In this document: piece after piece, positions 60,120 to 64,000 of the stretch
How positions within the stretch are numbered: the first letter of the stretch is position 1
Layout: each line of letters begins with the position of its first letter
Assembly (NCBI GenBank): GCA_006503535.1
Contig: QYRS01000005.1
Span: 1,240,001 to 1,304,000 of the forward strand
Reading direction: 5' to 3'
DNA length: 64,000 nt
Source: Arthrinium phaeospermum
Taxonomy: Eukaryota; Ascomycota; Sordariomycetes; Amphisphaeriales; Apiosporaceae
Notes under the pieces: model-generated
Databases searched by the model: none
Told to the model about the DNA's origin: nothing
The model's input: the letters and a program-made list of their open reading frames with translations, nothing else
Made by a program: the position numbers and the translations under genes

Positions 60120-61366
60120 CTACTCGGCAACGTCCAAGTCCTCCTGGGGAGGCGGAGGGCTGTCAAGGGCTATAAAAGAAAATCAGCATGAGCTGCTCGA
60201 AAATGACAGCTGGGACAATAATTACCTTTTCTGTCGTCGCCATTAGTGCCGTTCTCGCGGCGGTCTCTGTCATCACGATCGTCCTTGCTGTCTCGGTCGC
60301 GGTCACTTCTGAACATGTTAGCGGTGGTTTCTATCGTGGCAGTGATGTAGACATCGAAGAGGGTAAATTACCGAGGATCGGGGCTTCGGGAGCGGTCGCG
60401 CGTGTCGCGTCGTTCTCTGTCATAGTCTCTGTCTCTGTCGCTGCGGTCGTAGTCACGCTCACGGCGGTCCTCCTTCTTGGGCGAGTACTCGCGAGTGCTA
60501 CGACGAGGAGAGGGGGAGCGACCACGACGGGGAGAGCGAGCGCTACGGCGCGAGTCACGATCGCCGCGTCCGTCGCGATCGCGACCAGAATCGAATCGCC
60601 ATGAGGCAGAAGGAGGGGTGCGAGCCCACTGTAACAAAGGTCAGCCAGTGTTAACGTTGCCCGGACAACTTTGTTCAGAAGCATACCTCAATCTTCAGAA
60701 GATCATCACGACCAATGCGCTTGTTATGCATCTCATGGTAGGCATCATCAGCATCACGTCGATCCTCATACTCGACAAAGGCAAACCTAGGGGCAGGGTT
60801 AGCGGCGCACAGCCCAAGAGCAGTGAGACAAGAACTTACAGTCTGCTGGAAGCAGAACGAGGAGCAGGAATGTCGCAGCGGACCAGGCGACCATAGCTAG
60901 AAGGGGGAGTCAAGTCAGTACGTACGTTGCAGAAACAAACTTCCCAGTTTTCTTTTTTTTTTTTGGATTCGCCGCATCAGGTGCGTGAAGAGTATCGGGG
61001 TCCCGCACAGCTGGCGGGCGACTCGCGCGATGCAGATAGAACTGCCCGTCCGACCGCTCGATCGAAGGAGATGCTGATTTAGATGGACATGGAAACGGTG
61101 GGATAGATAGAGCGAAGCTAAGGAGACGGCTCGAGGACCCGATCATGGACGCGAACGAGAGGCTCGAATTGAGGACGAGGATGGCAGGGAGGCAGCTGGG
61201 TGTGGGAGGCGGGCATGCATCGAGCATCGTAGCCAGAAACGACGGTCGATCGAGTCACCGAGTGATACTTGTAGTTGACATACCGTTCGAATTCGTAAGC
61301 GAGGTCGCGGGCGCGCGTGCCGTGGCTGAAGCCAGTCACGTAGAGGGTGGTACCACCTCGAGACAT
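60120..61366 (-). CDS. SR-family splicing factor with one RRM and RS tail
   Basis: This is a nuclear RNA-binding protein of pre-mRNA splicing. ATG 61366 gives MSRGGTTLYVTGFSHGTRARDLAYEFERYG with RNP2 (LYVTGF); RNP1 is RLFAFVEY, followed by DADDAYHEMHNKRIGRDDLL. The C-terminal half is a long RS/RD domain (RRSARSPRRGRSPSPRRST, DRDYDRERRDTRDRSRSPDPR), ending SPPPPQEDLDVAE, stop 60122-60120. Six exons: 61366-61284, 60896-60840, 60786-60687, 60628-60372, 60308-60226 and 60169-60120. The first intron is 387 bp, much longer than the others, a pattern often linked to regulated splicing of SR genes (inference). It resembles S. pombe Srp1/Srp2-type proteins. The frame is intact, about 210 residues. Confidence 0.92.
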
Positions 61367-62456
61367 GATGCCTGCAAAATCCACCTGAAGAACCAGAAGA
61401 CAAGAATGAACGCGACCGTGTCGCAAGTAATGCGAAGTGACACTAAGGATGGGGAGAGGCGACGCGCCTTTGTGATGTGCTGATGGAGAGAAGTCAACAG
61501 TAAATAGGTTTGGTGGTGGTGATGATGGTGATGATGAATGGTGCTCGAAATAGAGAGCTTGCACTTTTCTGATGACCTGAGTTGGTTGGTCACTTTGTCG
61601 GGCTCGGTCACTTGCAGCTGGAGCTAACCTTGGAAGCTAGGCTGCAAGTTGCAAGGACCAGCCGGATCAATACGGTTCCGGTTCCGTGGTTCTGGATACC
61701 GTGCCCAGGGTCCACAAAATATGGACGACTACCGCCTGCAGGTGTGCACTCATTCAACGAGGTAGAAGGAGATACTTGAGTACCTACTCAGCAGAAGGAG
61801 ATGCTCACTCAACAGCCCATTCAATCAATACCTGAACATCCAGTATCAGAAGAACATCAATATTGAACACAAAGGCATCACCGCGTGCCTCGATTTTGTC
61901 AACATGTTTCCGTGGAGTTGAGGTTCGTCCCTACTGCTAGTGATCATTGCAAACCATTTTGATTACTTCATAAACTATGAACTCGCTTGTTATTTCGCAC
62001 GTGTTATATGTACTTAGCTATCGTAACTTCACTGTCAGGAGGCTTTCCTTGGTTCGTTGAACAGTTTCAGTGTTAGAAGGGTTCGAACAGCATTTACCCT
62101 GGTATATTCGACCAGTCCGCAAGTTTAGTTCTTCAATATCCCCTCTTATACCAAGTTTACGTATCCAGTACCTCCTTACTCCTATCTCATAACAGACAAA
62201 AAAGCCCAACTGCCCCCAAGGCAGTGTTTTCCCTAATATCGACGTGTTTGTTTGAGAGGCCTGTCGTGTTCCTCGCCCCTGCTGCGGCGGCTGCTGCTGC
62301 TGCTGCCCAGAAAATTATATATCGTACAAAACGCCTTGAATCCGCCATACCGATTTTTTCCAGTCATACCCATCCCTGTTGGTGACATACCCTCATCAGA
62401 CTGCCCTCTTCTTAACAGATCGCATCGGAGCACGGTCTTACAATATGGACTTTACG
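61367..62456. other. Intergenic region
   Basis: This 1.1-kb region holds the SR gene promoter, with CAT/ATG microsatellite sequence near 61510-61540. No gene was seen. Confidence 0.5.
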
Positions 62457-64000
62457 CTAATAGCCACCATGTCGCCTAGCTCGTCCAGTCCCAATATCAA
62501 TGCGACTCATCTCTTCCATAAGTGCAAAATCATCGTGGGCACCCATGCCGCTGTGTCCCATACCACCAGCTGGTCCCATGCCACCGCTCATTATAGGAAT
62601 TTTGGCAGGGATCGGCGGCCCTGCGCTTTGGAAGGAACCCCGGTGCACCATTGCAGTCGATGCGTCGAATGACGGGCTATGGTTCTCATAGTCAAACGTA
62701 CTCGCACGCACAAGTGCTCGTGGCGGTGTGCTGTTGCGTTGATACGAACTTGCAGGGCCAAGGGGGCTGCTTCCTGAAGAGATAGGAGCAGGGGATGCGG
62801 AAACTCGGTACGCTTTCTTCTGTAACCGATTCCGGCCGGCACTGACCGGGGGCGAAGGTTGTGCATCCATAGCAGCATGATAGCCTGATGGAACCACGGC
62901 CATGGAATTTGGCCGCACCGTGACTCGCAATGCCCGACGCCCTGAAGATGGCATTGGCTGAGCACCTCCAGGGGTTGGGCGTGATGATTGATCGTCCTTC
63001 TTCGGCTGCTTTGGCTCGGGCTCTGGCGCCCAGGTGTCCATGGGGAGATGGTCCGAGGGATCGACCTCGCGGCCATCGGACGTGACAATCTTGCCATAGG
63101 CATTTGTGTATTCGCTGGAGTTCGGATCGTTGGCCGGGTTCACAGATGGATTTAATTCATCATACGAATCCGGACCAAACGGGACGCCGGACAGCCGGCG
63201 ATGTTCTTGCGGAGGTGCAGGACTAACAGACTTCCGCCTGATGGTATGGTTCGGGCTTGGGTTCGGAGAGTGAGCGCGGTAATTCACCGATGGGTTAGGT
63301 GAGTGAGCACGGTAGTTCACCGATGGGTTAGGAGAGTGAGCACGGTAACTGGCAGATGGGTTGGGAGAGTGGGCACGGTAGCTGGCAGACGGGTTGGGAG
63401 AGTGAGCACGGTAGCTGGCAGACGGGTTGGGAGAGTGGGCACGGTAGCTGGCGGACGGATTAGGGGAATGAGCACGGTAGTTCGCCGACGGCGAAGGTGC
63501 AGGCGGCGCTGGAAGGGCCGGAAGGGCTGTCGGGGCACCTGAGTATGCGCCAGGAGAGCCGCTGTAGGCCATTGAATGATTCGAGGCGCGGCCCGCCGGC
63601 ACCATTGCCATCGCATAACTGTGAGGAGGCTCACTATGTTGCCTGCCCCGAGTGGGGGTGGCGATCGGCAAGGGTTGTGTCTGAGTATACCGGCGCTCTT
63701 GGGTCCTTTCTTCCTGAGGCCGGGTGGACATATCCCGAGCCAAGACGGGATCAAAACCGGGAACAAGCGTTGCTGGTACCGGTGGCAGAGTATACGTTGA
63801 GCCGGGACCCTGGTACCGTGTGAGTTCCATTTCGCCGTGGTTGGCGTACGGATCTTGCTGGCCAGTGTACGGGTCAGCCCCATATGAGCTCGAATAAGAC
63901 TGGCCGCCAGGGCCTCGATTATCCCTTGCAACGACTGGTGATGTAGAAATGCCATAATCATTGTTTGGGTGTTGCTCGTGCACTTGCCCTGGCGAAGTGC
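62457..64000 (-). CDS. Ser/Pro-rich protein with YRAHSPNPS repeats, 5' end beyond window
   Basis: The frame is open from the right window edge to the stop at 62459-62457, more than 510 residues, so the N-terminus lies outside. The visible part is disordered: Tyr/Gly/Pro-rich at first, then seven copies of an 11-residue repeat (PNPSASYRAHS), then a more conserved-looking segment, NAYGKIVTSDGREVDPSDHLP followed by MDTWAPEPEPK. A basic stretch (RRALRVTVRPNSMAVV) and a Gly/Met-rich end, DEMSRIDI-like (LMEEMSRIDIGTGRARRHGGY split here), complete it. The DGREVDPSDHLP...WAPEPE motif recurs, from memory, in long C-terminal tails of fungal membrane-associated proteins; an N-terminal membrane domain outside the window is possible. 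I do not assign a function. Confidence 0.8.
   Translation of the reverse strand, partial: TSPGQVHEQHPNNDYGISTSPVVARDNRGPGGQSYSSSYGADPYTGQQDPYANHGEMELTRYQGPGSTYTLPPVPATLVPGFDPVLARDMSTRPQEERTQERRYTQTQPLPIATPTRGRQHSEPPHSYAMAMVPAGRASNHSMAYSGSPGAYSGAPTALPALPAPPAPSPSANYRAHSPNPSASYRAHSPNPSASYRAHSPNPSASYRAHSPNPSASYRAHSPNPSVNYRAHSPNPSVNYRAHSPNPSPNHTIRRKSVSPAPPQEHRRLSGVPFGPDSYDELNPSVNPANDPNSSEYTNAYGKIVTSDGREVDPSDHLPMDTWAPEPEPKQPKKDDQSSRPTPGGAQPMPSSGRRALRVTVRPNSMAVVPSGYHAAMDAQPSPPVSAGRNRLQKKAYRVSASPAPISSGSSPLGPASSYQRNSTPPRALVRASTFDYENHSPSFDASTAMVHRGSFQSAGPPIPAKIPIMSGGMGPAGGMGHSGMGAHDDFALMEEMSRIDIGTGRARRHGGY
63262..63490 (-). repeat. 33-bp minisatellite, seven copies, in frame
   Basis: Seven consecutive 33-bp units encode the 11-residue repeat PNPS(A/V)(S/N)YRAHS. 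Four central units are nearly identical at the DNA level, and the outer ones diverge more. Confidence 0.92.

Noticed and set aside
1..64000. CRISPR array, plasmid or phage features
   Set aside because: The genome is eukaryotic with spliced genes; the repeats present are microsatellites, minisatellites and local duplications.

Overview
The window is nuclear DNA of a filamentous ascomycete, most likely a Sordariomycete (inferred from the proteins, not from any search). Genes are interrupted by short GT-AG introns of about 50-80 bp, and the gene content is typical of Pezizomycotina: a GH72 glucanosyltransferase, a DUF3824 protein, an ICE2-type ER protein, a cellobiose dehydrogenase, a GH5 endoglucanase, an SR protein, ribosomal protein L18 and an SLC25 carrier. 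There is no operon-like structure, CRISPR array or recognisable secondary-metabolite cluster.

Layout, left half (1-32 kb): GH72 glucanosyltransferase (-, cut by the window edge), DUF3824 protein (+), class I methyltransferase (+), a Gly/Thr/His-rich hydrophilin-like repeat protein (-), a MARVEL-like membrane protein (-), tRNA-Val(AAC) (-), a METTL7-like methyltransferase (-), an unrecognised Pro/Gln-rich protein (-), an ICE2-like protein (-), an HDHD5-like HAD hydrolase (-) and a conserved fungal Cys/His protein (-). A 202-bp palindromic element with TA target duplication and 28-bp perfect inverted repeats, a Tc1/mariner-type MITE, lies at 13159-13360.

From 32 to 42 kb lies a 10-kb stretch with no supportable gene. 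It contains a run of 27 cytosines and several microsatellites.

Layout, right half (42-64 kb): class II cellobiose dehydrogenase (-) divergent from a GH5 endoglucanase (+), SRAP/HMCES-like abasic-site protein (-), a seven-helix membrane protein (+), RPL18 (-), SLC25 carrier (-), SR splicing factor (-) and a repeat-rich Ser/Pro protein (-) whose 5' end lies beyond the window. The dehydrogenase and endoglucanase are a plausible functional pair for cellulose attack: the GH5 cuts chains, and the dehydrogenase oxidises cellobiose and can feed electrons to lytic polysaccharide monooxygenases.

The most striking property is technical or evolutionary. Every protein gene wholly or partly left of 32 kb needs one or more single-base corrections, often at homopolymers, to read through conserved sequence, and this half also holds four imperfect local tandem duplications. 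The eight genes right of 42 kb read cleanly. This looks like two assembly qualities joined in one contig rather than gene decay, and the left-half models should be read with that in mind.
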